Source of the DNA: a virus
Virus record (IMG/VR): IMGVR_UViG_3300050120_000169
Span: 1-64,000 of that record
Direction: 5' to 3' (one strand)
Length of the DNA stretch: 64,000 bases
Shown here: positions 34,460 through 40,929 of the stretch, one piece after another
Layout of the letters: every line of letters starts with the position of its first letter
How positions within the stretch are numbered: the stretch's first letter is position 1
Notes under the pieces: model-generated
Seen by the model: only the letters and a program-made list of their open reading frames with translations
The model's database searches: none
Told to the model about the DNA's origin: nothing
Translations under genes and position numbers: made by a program

Positions 34460-34654
34460 ATGCCTGAGTACCCACGAAGCGACAAAGAGCGCATTGCGGC
34501 TTTGGAAAAGGATAACGAGAACATCCATATCAACATGGGGTCTTTCGTTACCCGGGATGAGTTCACCTCAGTTAAACTGATCGCGTATGGCTTCGTCGCA
34601 ATCGTATTGTCCTCGGTCTTGATCTCAATCATGGGGAGGTTCGTTTTTAAATGA
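34460..34654 (+). CDS. XhlA-type holin / small membrane protein
   Basis: A 64-residue protein; ATG 34460 is preferred because GGGG lies seven bases upstream, though GTG 34445 is in frame. A charged helix (SDKERIAALEKDNENI) is followed by VTRDEFTSVKL and a C-terminal membrane segment (LIAYGFVAIVLSSVLISIM), ending with basic residues. This is the layout of XhlA-like hemolysin/holin accessory proteins. First gene of the lysis cassette. Confidence 0.65.
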   Translation: MPEYPRSDKERIAALEKDNENIHINMGSFVTRDEFTSVKLIAYGFVAIVLSSVLISIMGRFVFK

Positions 34655-34809
34655 AACAACTTCTAAAAGAATGCCGTGAGTGCTGGTTGGTTACCAGTTT
34701 CATAACCGTCTTGTTTATCGCAAACGGGGTCAACATGTGGGTTTCGGTTTCAACGAGCCACGATCCCAGCCTACCGGTGATACTGCGATTGCTCGACATC
34801 TTTCGATAA
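34651..34809 (+). CDS. Small membrane protein of the lysis cassette
   Basis: A 52-residue protein whose ATG overlaps the previous stop (ATGA). It has a Cys-containing basic N-terminus (KQLLKECREC) and one hydrophobic segment (WLVTSFITVLFIANGVNMWV). Size, topology and coupling suggest a second holin component or antiholin. Too short for automatic ORF lists, but the coupling and membrane segment make it credible. Confidence 0.6.
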   Translation: MKQLLKECRECWLVTSFITVLFIANGVNMWVSVSTSHDPSLPVILRLLDIFR

Positions 34810-34818
34810 GGTGCCATC

Positions 34819-35118
34819 ATGACCGAGAAAACAATAATCTACAAAACACCCTGCGTTTGGCTGTGGGTTTCGCTGATTCTGTTCTCGGGCATCTGTGGTG
34901 GCATAACCGGCTTGTACACGGGTGTGCATGTGGCCGAGCAAACGCAGCAGACGAAGGTAGAAGTCAAGACTAATCAGATACTAGACAAAGTTGCGAGTAA
35001 ATTAGACTCCAGCAAGTTGGAGCCAAAGAGAGTGGATTGCGTTAGACCTCCTGCCGCCCCGGCCCCCGCTGACAAGCCGAGTTGGTTCCACTGGTGGAAT
35101 GGCAGCAACAAGCACTAG
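34819..35118 (+). CDS. Membrane-anchored lysis-cassette protein, possible inner-membrane spanin
   Basis: A 99-residue protein. A single N-terminal membrane segment (CVWLWVSLILFSGICGGITGLYTG) is followed by a helical, charged outside domain (KVEVKTNQILDKVASKLDSSKL) and a Pro/Trp-rich end. A signal-anchor plus coiled periplasmic domain immediately upstream of the endolysin resembles i-spanins, although spanins usually follow the endolysin. No embedded o-spanin frame is obvious; the lipoprotein genes at 4797 and 6546 are possible but distant partners. Confidence 0.5.
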   Translation: MTEKTIIYKTPCVWLWVSLILFSGICGGITGLYTGVHVAEQTQQTKVEVKTNQILDKVASKLDSSKLEPKRVDCVRPPAAPAPADKPSWFHWWNGSNKH

Positions 35119-35134
35119 CCGCAATCAATTGCGG
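35119..35134. repeat. Dispersed palindrome, TCAA-loop copy, start-associated
   Basis: CCGCAATCAATTGCGG, perfect consensus, ending eight bases before GTG 35143; GCGGAG is the ribosome site for the endolysin. Confidence 0.95.
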
Positions 35135-35142
35135 AGAAAATC

Positions 35143-35796
35143 GTGACGTTCGCCCAGTACGAGATAGACTTTATCAACAGCCTGCAAATGGCCGCCCAAA
35201 CCAGCATGGAAATGACCGGTGTTCCTGCGTCGTTTGTCATTGCTGAGGGTGCGCTTGAATCCAACTGGGGGCGCAGCGGGTTGGTGGCGGAGGCCATGAA
35301 TATCTTTGGTGTGAAGGCCGATGTCAGTTGGACCGGCCCGGTGTACATCATGCGCACGCGTGAGTGCATTCAGGGCAAGTGGGTGATTCAGGAAGCCCGC
35401 TGGCGCAAGTACAGCAGTTGGCTGGATTCCATTACCGATCATGCCCAGTTCTTTTTACAGAACCCCCGGTACAAGCCAGCATTGCTATGTCAGACCGGGC
35501 CTGCTTTCGCGGTGGCAGCGGCTAAAGCAGGGTATGCTACGGATCCTGACTACGCGGCAAAGATCACTGAAATCATTACCGAGCACGGCCTACAGACTCT
35601 GGATAATGTGACGTTGCTCAAGCCAGGAGTTACCCAAGTGGCCCCGGCTCCTACCCCTGCCGTAGTAGTGCCTGTGGCCCCACCAGCACCGCCCCTAGCC
35701 TTGGTTGCTGCTACGCCTGTAGCTGCCCCACTAGCTCACCCCGGCCCGACCGTGCCGCCATTTAGCTTCTTAGAATGGTTTAAAAATCTGTTTTGA
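35143..35796 (+). CDS. Endolysin, glucosaminidase (FlgJ-type)
   Basis: A 217-residue protein with GTG start. About residues 8-155 form a glucosaminidase domain: FVIAEGALESNWGRSGLVAEAMNIFG with the catalytic Glu near residue 39, then YMR-type WIMR/YIMRTRE, WRKYSSWLDSITDHAQFF and YATDPDYAAKITEII, the FlgJ/LytF signature. The last 55 residues are Pro/Ala/Val-rich and end in FSFLEWFKNLF, an amphipathic end that may contact membrane. It would cut the peptidoglycan glycan strand at lysis. Start is set by a palindrome copy. Confidence 0.85.
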   Translation: MTFAQYEIDFINSLQMAAQTSMEMTGVPASFVIAEGALESNWGRSGLVAEAMNIFGVKADVSWTGPVYIMRTRECIQGKWVIQEARWRKYSSWLDSITDHAQFFLQNPRYKPALLCQTGPAFAVAAAKAGYATDPDYAAKITEIITEHGLQTLDNVTLLKPGVTQVAPAPTPAVVVPVAPPAPPLALVAATPVAAPLAHPGPTVPPFSFLEWFKNLF

Positions 35797-35801
35797 GTCC
35801 T

Positions 35802-35829
35802 TTGACAAATCCGGTATTGGTGCTATAGT
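35802..35829 (+). promoter_or_regulatory. Early-type promoter, TTTGACAAA class
   Basis: TTGACA (35802-35807), 16 bp spacer, TATAGT (35824-35829). Directs transcription of the structured RNA / HNH / tRNA-fragment region. One of six promoters with the same extended -35 and the same spacer. Confidence 0.85.
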
Positions 35830-35835
35830 ACGGAC

Positions 35836-36174
35836 ATGCGGTGGGCTTCCAAAACCTGAAATTCACGGGCAGTGCGGCCCTGACACCGCACCCAACAGGC
35901 ATTAACTGAACCAGCAGTCACCTGGGACTGACCATGAATCATGGAAAATCATGGAAGGGTGTGTGGCCCGCTCTAAACCGCTAGGAACGGAGGGCAAGAA
36001 TGTTTGCGGGATTGATCCCCCGTTACGTACCGTGCAAGCCACGGATTGCAACATCGTTCGGTGCTAGTAGACGTACTAGCCGGATGGCTCACGAAACGGG
36101 CTATTGGTCACGGACGAGTGACGCCGGAAGGGAAAGTCATAACCGGTACGATTCCGGGGAACCCGAGCACGGTC
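35836..36174 (+). ncRNA. Structured transcript leader with tRNA-like 5' element
   Basis: This 340-base stretch has no credible gene. It begins seven bases after the -10 box with TGCGGTG (35837-35843), which pairs perfectly with CACCGCA (35884-35890) and is followed by C-CCA, so the first 58 bases mimic an acceptor stem with CCA end but lack canonical D and T arms. Further on lie hairpins such as GCTAGT/ACTAGC (36063-36080) and GTCAC/GTGAC (36107-36122). It precedes an HNH gene and an orphan tRNA 3' half. It could be part of a degenerate or unusual group I intron, a large phage ncRNA, or both; I could not assemble a complete intron core. Confidence 0.45.
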
Positions 36175-36534
36175 ATGAATTTTGAGAAAACATGTAAGCG
36201 CCACGGTGTTACTAAACATCGGTATGTTAAGCGCAAAGGTTACGCTGATAGAGAGCAGTGCTGTAGGTGCAACACGGAAGCTGTGCTTAAACGAAGACGA
36301 CGTATCAAAGATATGGCTATAGCCTATAAAGGCGGAAAATGCCAAAAATGCGGGTACGCAAAATGCAAAACTGCGTTAGAGTTTCATCACCGTGATCGTG
36401 CAGCCAAAGAGTTCGCCATAGGCACTGATGGGGACACAAGAAGTTGGGAACGCGTGAAAAAAGAGTTAGATAAGTGTGATTTATTGTGCTCCAATTGCCA
36501 CCGAGAAACGCACGAAGAACTAGATTTTGCGTGA
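36175..36534 (+). CDS. HNH endonuclease with paired Cys zinc knuckles
   Basis: A 119-residue protein from ATG 36175; the frame is open further upstream but that part looks like translated RNA structure. CCRCN near residue 25, then CQKCGYAKCKTALEFHHRDRAAKEF (CxxC, HH) and CDLLCSNCHRETHE give a compact HNH nuclease with zinc ligands CxxC...CxxC. Such proteins often mobilise group I introns. It ends 2 bases before the anticodon-loop-like start of a tRNA 3' half, a strong hint that it belongs to an element inserted in a tRNA gene. Confidence 0.8.
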   Translation: MNFEKTCKRHGVTKHRYVKRKGYADREQCCRCNTEAVLKRRRRIKDMAIAYKGGKCQKCGYAKCKTALEFHHRDRAAKEFAIGTDGDTRSWERVKKELDKCDLLCSNCHRETHEELDFA

Positions 36535-36580
36535 TTGTTAATCAATGGCTAGGTGGGTTCGATCCCCATACCCGGAGCCA
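36535..36580 (+). tRNA. Orphan tRNA 3' half, Asn-like
   Basis: A T-arm GTGGG-TTCGATC-CCCAT (36553-36569), acceptor 3' strand ACCCGGA (36570-36576), discriminator G and encoded CCA (36578-36580) are clear. Upstream, TTGTTAA (36535-36541) looks like an anticodon loop with GTT. No 5' half with TCCGGGT is found within the surrounding kilobases on the + strand. It is therefore a partial tRNA directly after an HNH gene, either the 3' exon of an interrupted gene or a decayed remnant. Confidence 0.55.
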
Positions 36581-36597
36581 GCCTCAATGGAGTGAGA

Positions 36598-36822
36598 ATG
36601 CCAAAGTATCCTTTTTCAGGTGAAATCACGATACATCTATCAATCCTGGGCATGGAAGAATGCCAAGCAAAGATAGGGGCGTTTATTTCCGGCCAGCCCA
36701 ACATGATGGAAATGACTCCGTTTAATATTGAGTGGCTACGCGACGTAGCTACCCAGATCGTAAAAGATACGCTTCGAGTTGAACTCGAATTACGCGATAT
36801 GCACACCCAAGAAAAACTATGA
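36598..36822 (+). CDS. Small hypothetical protein upstream of the AAA+ ATPase
   Basis: A 74-residue protein; ATG 36598 follows the recurring leader CTCAATGGAGTGA. The N-terminal half is beta (GEITIHLSILGMEEC), the C-terminal half a charged helix (WLRDVATQIVKDTLRVELEL). It overlaps the ATPase start by four bases, so the two are likely co-translated. No family recognised. Confidence 0.55.
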   Translation: MPKYPFSGEITIHLSILGMEECQAKIGAFISGQPNMMEMTPFNIEWLRDVATQIVKDTLRVELELRDMHTQEKL

Positions 36823-38009
36823 CCATGCTTGAGCACGCGCTGAAGGCACGCATTCCTGTTATTGCCGCACAGACAGACGATTTGGTTCATGTTGGAGAAG
36901 TCCTTCAGGTTTGGGCACAAAAGCTTGCTGTAGATTGGTCTACCCTGAGCGATAAAGCGCCGCTGATGGCGAAGCACGTCTATTACACGACCGACGAAAA
37001 GGCCGTTACCCTCATCAACTATCGCAGGCTTGAAGCGGCGGCGTGCAGTTTGGTGGTGCTAAACAGCACTAAGCCAAACTCCCTGGCCTTTGAAACCGGC
37101 CAAGTACCTGTCAGCAGGGAAATGATCGAGAAGGACATGGCAGGGTTTATTCAAGCTGCGCAGCAACCAGTTCTTAGCCGGATCATGAATGGCATGAGCC
37201 TTAAGGCCGCCCATGATTGTCTAGTACTCACCATCGCCCGTACAGGCGGCGCGGCACCGACTGAGGTACGTCGTACCCGGCTGATGCTGACCGGTGGCCT
37301 GCGCGGGTTGATTCCACTTGAAACTGAAGAAGAGGTGTTTTATGCGTGGCCGCCGAAATTGTTGGAATGGGTGGAAACGAACAGTAAATTCTTTAGTTCT
37401 CCCCAGACCCCCCATAAGCTGGTTCCGAGAGGGTTGTTGCTCGCAGGCCCAGCAGGAACAGGGAAGACTATGGCGGCCCGCGAAATTGCGCACAGACTCA
37501 AAATTCCGCTTTACCGGCTCGACATTGCGCAAGCCCTCAACCGATATATTGGTGAGAGTGAGAACCAAGTCAGCCGTATCCTGGCTCTGGCCGAACAGGA
37601 AAGCCCGTGTGTCGTACTTCTTGATGAAGTAGAAAAGATTTTTCAGCACAGTGATGACGGCGGCACGGTGACGCGGATCCTTAGTCAGATCCTGTGGTGG
37701 CTTAGTGAGCATCGCAGCAGGGTGCTTACGATCATGACCACCAATGACATCAAGAAGATTCCGCCAGAACTGTATCGTCCTGGGCGGTTGGATCAGGTAT
37801 TCTACCTACCCCGCTTGGCACTTAAGGACGCCGAGGATTTTGCGCTCGATGTGTTTAGAGACGTGCTTGATCCTGGTCTATTGACGGTTAAGGTAGTCCT
37901 TAAGCTACATGCGGCGCTTCACGCTATTGGGCGTACCGAACTATCGCACGCGGAAGTCAGCGAGACCGTGTACTCACAAATTAAACAATCTAACTGGCTT
38001 ACTTTATGA
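36819..38009 (+). CDS. AAA+ ATPase
   Basis: A 396-residue protein. Residues 1-170 are a divergent N-terminal domain. The AAA+ module starts near residue 195: Walker A AGPAGTGKTMAARE (about 208), Walker B CVVLLDEVEKIF (about 267), sensor 1 TIMTTNDIKKIPPEL and the arginine-finger region YRPGRLDQVFYLP, followed by a helical lid. This is the classical FtsH/spastin-like AAA subgroup. In phages such ATPases can act in replication, chaperoning or host takeover; nothing here decides which. It is overlapped at both ends by small genes that may be its partners. Confidence 0.85.
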   Translation: MTMLEHALKARIPVIAAQTDDLVHVGEVLQVWAQKLAVDWSTLSDKAPLMAKHVYYTTDEKAVTLINYRRLEAAACSLVVLNSTKPNSLAFETGQVPVSREMIEKDMAGFIQAAQQPVLSRIMNGMSLKAAHDCLVLTIARTGGAAPTEVRRTRLMLTGGLRGLIPLETEEEVFYAWPPKLLEWVETNSKFFSSPQTPHKLVPRGLLLAGPAGTGKTMAAREIAHRLKIPLYRLDIAQALNRYIGESENQVSRILALAEQESPCVVLLDEVEKIFQHSDDGGTVTRILSQILWWLSEHRSRVLTIMTTNDIKKIPPELYRPGRLDQVFYLPRLALKDAEDFALDVFRDVLDPGLLTVKVVLKLHAALHAIGRTELSHAEVSETVYSQIKQSNWLTL

Positions 38010-38203
38010 AAACTGTGTACGTGATTTTTTACGAAGGCCCCGAGTGGAATGACCCGATAGAGGGCTATGTATCTAACCACAGGGCTAAAACCCGGGCGGC
38101 AGAACTTAACAAGATGCGGAATATAACCGACAAATCAGCGTCGTTGGACGCCTTGAGCGAGTACGTGGTCAAATCGATAACCATCATGGATATGCCGTCA
38201 TGA
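38006..38203 (+). CDS. Small hypothetical protein
   Basis: A 65-residue protein overlapping the ATPase stop (ATGA) and the next gene. It starts with VYVIFYEGPEWNDPIEGYVS, an extended beta hairpin, followed by a helix KTRAAELNKMRN and an SEYVVKSITIMD strand. The fold suggests a small alpha/beta protein; unrecognised. Coupled between the ATPase and the next gene. Confidence 0.5.
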   Translation: MKTVYVIFYEGPEWNDPIEGYVSNHRAKTRAAELNKMRNITDKSASLDALSEYVVKSITIMDMPS

Positions 38204-38532
38204 GCAAAGCCAACCACGAAGACACCATTAACGACTTGCAGAAGGCGGTGAATGCTTTGGAAAAAGACGCCCTCCGTTGGACATTCTTCACCCATCTGCC
38301 CCGGTCATTGCAATTGGACATGATTGAAAGCTATAAAAACCCATTCGCACTTAACCGAGCACTGGCTGAGCTTATGGACCGGCCAGCAAACCCATATGAG
38401 TACCCGGGTAACGACGAACGGTTGTTCGAAGAAGCTGGAATCGAGGCTGACACCTATCGAGGCGGAGGCTGGTTTGCGCTGCGCACGATGTTGATCAACT
38501 TTCACAAACGTTGTCAGGCTCTAAAAATTTGA
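38200..38532 (+). CDS. Hypothetical protein
   Basis: A 110-residue, mostly helical acidic protein (TINDLQKAVNALEKDALRW, LNRALAELMDRPANPYEY, EEAGIEADTYRGGGWFALRTML). Start overlaps the previous stop (ATGA). It ends the transcription unit, just before a palindrome copy and a new promoter. Function unknown. Confidence 0.5.
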   Translation: MSKANHEDTINDLQKAVNALEKDALRWTFFTHLPRSLQLDMIESYKNPFALNRALAELMDRPANPYEYPGNDERLFEEAGIEADTYRGGGWFALRTMLINFHKRCQALKI

Positions 38533-38536
38533 TAGA

Positions 38537-38552
38537 CCGCAATTAATTGCGG
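38537..38552. repeat. Dispersed palindrome, TTAA-loop (fully symmetric) copy, upstream of a promoter
   Basis: CCGCAATTAATTGCGG, perfect. It lies five bases after the previous gene and 20 bases upstream of the -35 box of the promoter at 38572, in operator-like position. Confidence 0.95.
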
Positions 38553-38571
38553 AGAACGCGTAAAAAACATT

Positions 38572-38599
38572 TTGACAAACTGCCGGGCTTACCTATACT
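38572..38599 (+). promoter_or_regulatory. Early-type promoter, TTTGACAAA class
   Basis: TTGACA (38572-38577), 16 bp spacer, TATACT (38594-38599). Drives the small genes at 38650-39079. Confidence 0.85.
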
Positions 38600-38649
38600 A
38601 CGTTCATGACATAACGAATTAACGATTTCACACCGGCATGGAGGCCATC

Positions 38650-38835
38650 ATGGAAGCTACTCTCACCGCACACGAAGCATTCCTACGCGAAGTGGCTGAA
38701 TGGCGCGTCTACTATTTGGACCTCCTGCGTGACGGTATGGAAACCCTGGCACTTCGTCAAAAAACGCGTGAAGACATTTTTGCCAAACGCGTCGCAGCCC
38801 TCGAAGCTTGCCGGATTTACTCAGCAGCTTACTAG
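38650..38835 (+). CDS. Small early protein
   Basis: A 61-residue helical, charged protein (TAHEAFLREVAEWRVYYLDL, RQKTREDIFAKRVAALEACR). ATG 38650 has GGAGG six bases upstream; an ATG 12 bases earlier is in frame but lacks a site. First gene after an early promoter; small size and charge are typical of host-takeover proteins, but no function is visible. Confidence 0.55.
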   Translation: MEATLTAHEAFLREVAEWRVYYLDLLRDGMETLALRQKTREDIFAKRVAALEACRIYSAAY

Positions 38836-38843
38836 GAGACATC

Positions 38844-38975
38844 ATGGATAACTGCGGCCTTTGCATGAGTTTTTACTTCGACGCAATCAACAATGTCGGG
38901 TACTTGCGTTTTACCCTCGAAGGGTACGAAGAATTTCTGTCCGACGAATATCTGTTGGAGCACGGGTTCATCTAA
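38844..38975 (+). CDS. Very small early protein (43 residues)
   Basis: Starts at ATG 38844 with TAGGAG seven bases upstream and eight bases after the previous stop. The sequence MDNCGLCMSFYFDAIN has a CxxC, followed by YLRFTLEGYEEFLSDEYLL, an acidic aromatic helix. Coding is supported by the ribosome site and tight spacing. Function unknown. Confidence 0.5.
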   Translation: MDNCGLCMSFYFDAINNVGYLRFTLEGYEEFLSDEYLLEHGFI

Positions 38976-39010
38976 ACCCGCCAGCAGCCTTTAACCCACT
39001 GGAGACTGTC

Positions 39011-39079
39011 ATGAGCAAACTTATTACACTGGCGATCATCGGCACGGCTGTCGTGATGTCCTTTGCTGCCTGGGTCTAA
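39011..39079 (+). CDS. 22-residue membrane peptide
   Basis: ATG 39011 has GGAG six bases upstream and reads MSKLITLAIIGTAVVMSFAA-WV then TAA: a two-residue basic-polar start and a single membrane span. It lies just before the next early promoter. Supported only by its ribosome site and composition. Confidence 0.4.
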   Translation: MSKLITLAIIGTAVVMSFAAWV

Positions 39080-39089
39080 TCCAAAACAT

Positions 39090-39117
39090 TTGACAAATCG
39101 GGCAGATGCCATATACT
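39090..39117 (+). promoter_or_regulatory. Early-type promoter, TTTGACAAA class
   Basis: TTGACA (39090-39095), 16 bp spacer, TATACT (39112-39117). Precedes the 240-residue gene at 39147. Confidence 0.85.
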
Positions 39118-39146
39118 GCCCCCTATCCTAACCAATGGAGTGGACA

Positions 39147-39869
39147 ATGAGTAAAAAAGAGATTCCGGTTATTTTTCGAGGCGACCGGCGATTCTATCGC
39201 GTGATTGGGGTGCAAGACGATGTGTTTTACGGGTTGAATCTCGAAATCAGTCAGCACTCCCACGGGGTCATGAATCTGATCTTGGCGCTGGCCTGCATTG
39301 GCGACCCGCCCAAGACCACACCATTCAAGAAGCGCGCTCATGGTGCGTTCCTGATGGCTTACGAGGAAAACCCGGATCCCGACACCAAACCGGTCGTTGT
39401 GCAGGGGTGGCGTCTGGACAAGATCGAGCGCAAGCTGGGTAAGAACCTGTCGGCCTTCGAAGGGACTCAGCACATCATGGATCAAGTACCTGCCATGAAG
39501 GCGTGGCTGGATGAGACCATGGAAAATGCTGGCATCGTACCGCTGTACAACGATGTGGGTGAGATTTTCCAGTATTTCTTCGGCAAAGACAACATGCCGG
39601 AGGCCGAGCGCTTCCCACTGGAATTGCCGGTTGTGGGTAAATCTGCGGATGGGGTCACTGATGTGGCCTTCACCATGGATTACAGCAAGTACAAGGGCGG
39701 TGCGATTGATCCGGCCAGTGGTGAAATTCTGCCCGAGGATCCGATGTTAGGCGATGTAGGCGACGCCAGCACCGATACCGGCCATATGCCCCATGGATGG
39801 AAGGCACAGTCCGAGGGCGGCCCAATAGATGGCGCTGATGCTGACGCCCAAGACCCGGAGGACATGTAA
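39147..39869 (+). CDS. Hypothetical early protein
   Basis: A 240-residue protein with an acidic tail. ATG 39147 is set by ATGGAGTG nine bases upstream. An N-terminal beta part (EIPVIFRGDRRFYRVIGVQDD) leads to a helical middle (KLGKNLSAFEGTQHIMDQVP, AWLDETMENAGIVPLYNDVG) and a disordered C-terminal 60 residues rich in Asp and Gly. Gene follows its own early promoter. No family recognised. Confidence 0.55.
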   Translation: MSKKEIPVIFRGDRRFYRVIGVQDDVFYGLNLEISQHSHGVMNLILALACIGDPPKTTPFKKRAHGAFLMAYEENPDPDTKPVVVQGWRLDKIERKLGKNLSAFEGTQHIMDQVPAMKAWLDETMENAGIVPLYNDVGEIFQYFFGKDNMPEAERFPLELPVVGKSADGVTDVAFTMDYSKYKGGAIDPASGEILPEDPMLGDVGDASTDTGHMPHGWKAQSEGGPIDGADADAQDPEDM

Positions 39870-39871
39870 CC

Positions 39872-40057
39872 ATGAAGCTGCTATCGACCAACCATAAAGT
39901 CGAGAAAGTCCGTTCGTTACGGCCTAGTGACTTAAACAACTGGGAACAGGGCTTTAGAGACACCATCGAGCGGTTGGCCTTGGCTAACAAAATCGGTGAC
40001 TTGACCGATAACCAGCTTGATGTACTTGACCGGTTGTACGAGAAACATTTTACCTAG
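39872..40057 (+). CDS. Small hypothetical protein
   Basis: A 61-residue basic, helical protein (RPSDLNNWEQGFRDTIERLA, TDNQLDVLDRLYEKHF). Starts two bases after the previous gene; the preceding GGAGGAC supplies the ribosome site. The helix pair with D-N-Q-x-x-x-L-x-x-L-Y-E resembles C-terminal motifs of small phage DNA-metabolism proteins, but this is not enough for a name. Confidence 0.5.
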   Translation: MKLLSTNHKVEKVRSLRPSDLNNWEQGFRDTIERLALANKIGDLTDNQLDVLDRLYEKHFT

Positions 40058-40066
40058 GAGTCTATT

Positions 40067-40168
40067 ATGATTTTCACCCCATATGAAATGGGTTGGGCAA
40101 TTTCAGTCGGTATCATTATTGGCTTTGCCTTACATGGCGTGTGTCGAATGATGCTTATTCGGAAATAA
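40067..40168 (+). CDS. 33-residue membrane peptide
   Basis: ATG 40067 follows TAGGAG with good spacing. MIFTPYEMGWAISVGIIIG-FALHG contains one membrane span and a basic end (RMMLIRK). Two hairpins follow it (CCTCGC/GCGGGG at about 40184-40197 and GACGG/CCGTC at 40203-40217), then the next gene. Function unknown. Confidence 0.45.
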   Translation: MIFTPYEMGWAISVGIIIGFALHGVCRMMLIRK

Positions 40169-40237
40169 AGTCCAGCCCTAGGCCTCGCGTGCGGGGTCTA
40201 TAGACGGATTTTCCCGTCGCTTACGGAGTTAGTCATA

Positions 40238-40744
40238 ATGGCAAATAAGAAACCCTTGTTTCAGAAGCAAGGTGCATGGGCGACTGGACTGGCAACACGT
40301 CCGGTCTTTATCGATGGCCTTACGCACTCGTTGTTTTACCTGATCGTCGGCTGCAAAAACAGCGCAGACAGCTATCAAGCGGTCGTCGTTGGTCGGTTCG
40401 CACCTGACGTGTTCAAGATCAAGTTCTATGGCAAGTTCGAGGATTTCGGCTTCACCAAGAGCAGCATTTCCGACAAGTTCGGTGGCAGTAGCTTTCTGGA
40501 TCGCAGCGACAAAGACGACGCGGGCTACCAGCGCTATTACACCAACCGTGACGGCTTGGCGAAGATCCTGAAGGCCTTGGGCGAAACCCGTGGCGTGACT
40601 GTGGCACCGCTGGAGCAAGTGCTCGATGCCTATAACATGCCGCAACCCGAGCGCGCCAAGATCGCCAATCAGGTGCATCCTGCGCGTGGCGGCCACCGCC
40701 CGACCCTGCCGTTCAAACCGGTGCCGGTTTTGCAACACGCTTGA
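40238..40744 (+). CDS. Hypothetical protein
   Basis: A 168-residue protein. The N-terminus is basic, then beta strands (HSLFYLIVGCKNSADSY, AVVVGRFAPDVFKIKFYG) and a helical end (GLAKILKALGETRGVTV). ACGGAGTT precedes the start. It is closed by a terminator hairpin that overlaps the next promoter. Not recognised. Confidence 0.5.
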   Translation: MANKKPLFQKQGAWATGLATRPVFIDGLTHSLFYLIVGCKNSADSYQAVVVGRFAPDVFKIKFYGKFEDFGFTKSSISDKFGGSSFLDRSDKDDAGYQRYYTNRDGLAKILKALGETRGVTVAPLEQVLDAYNMPQPERAKIANQVHPARGGHRPTLPFKPVPVLQHA

Positions 40745-40765
40745 CCCTCGCCAGGATCGGCCTGA

Positions 40766-40800
40766 CCCCGCTTGAATCTAGGCGGGGTTTCTGCTATAGT
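40766..40800 (+). promoter_or_regulatory. Terminator overlapping a promoter
   Basis: CCCCGC (40766-40771) and GCGGGG (40782-40787) form a hairpin with a short T tail. The loop holds TTGAAT (40772-40777), which with TATAGT (40795-40800) and a 17 bp spacer makes a promoter. The -35 box thus lies in the terminator loop. The promoter drives the replication genes. Confidence 0.6.
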
Positions 40801-40929
40801 AGTTACACATTCCAGTGCCGACACACTAGAAAAAGTACCAAGCTCAAGAGCCTTTGAGTGTGTGACTCTTTAATTCTTTCGGGAATCCCGGTGTCGGCTG
40901 GGGGGTCATGCACTTAAGGGCTTTTTCTT
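40801..40929 (+). ncRNA. Structured 5' leader of the replication operon
   Basis: GCCGACAC (40817-40824) pairs perfectly with GTGTCGGC (40891-40898) and encloses a CTCAA/TTGAG hairpin (40843-40857) and CGGG/CCCG (40880-40890), a three-way junction. It is followed by GGGGGGTC and AAGGGC-TTTTTC just before the start codon. A regulatory leader is likely; an origin function cannot be excluded. Confidence 0.5.

Noticed and set aside
36046-36174. N-terminal extension of the HNH protein from ATG 36046
   Set aside because: The added residues translate obvious RNA hairpins and do not resemble the HNH family; ATG 36175 starts next to the zinc-knuckle domain.
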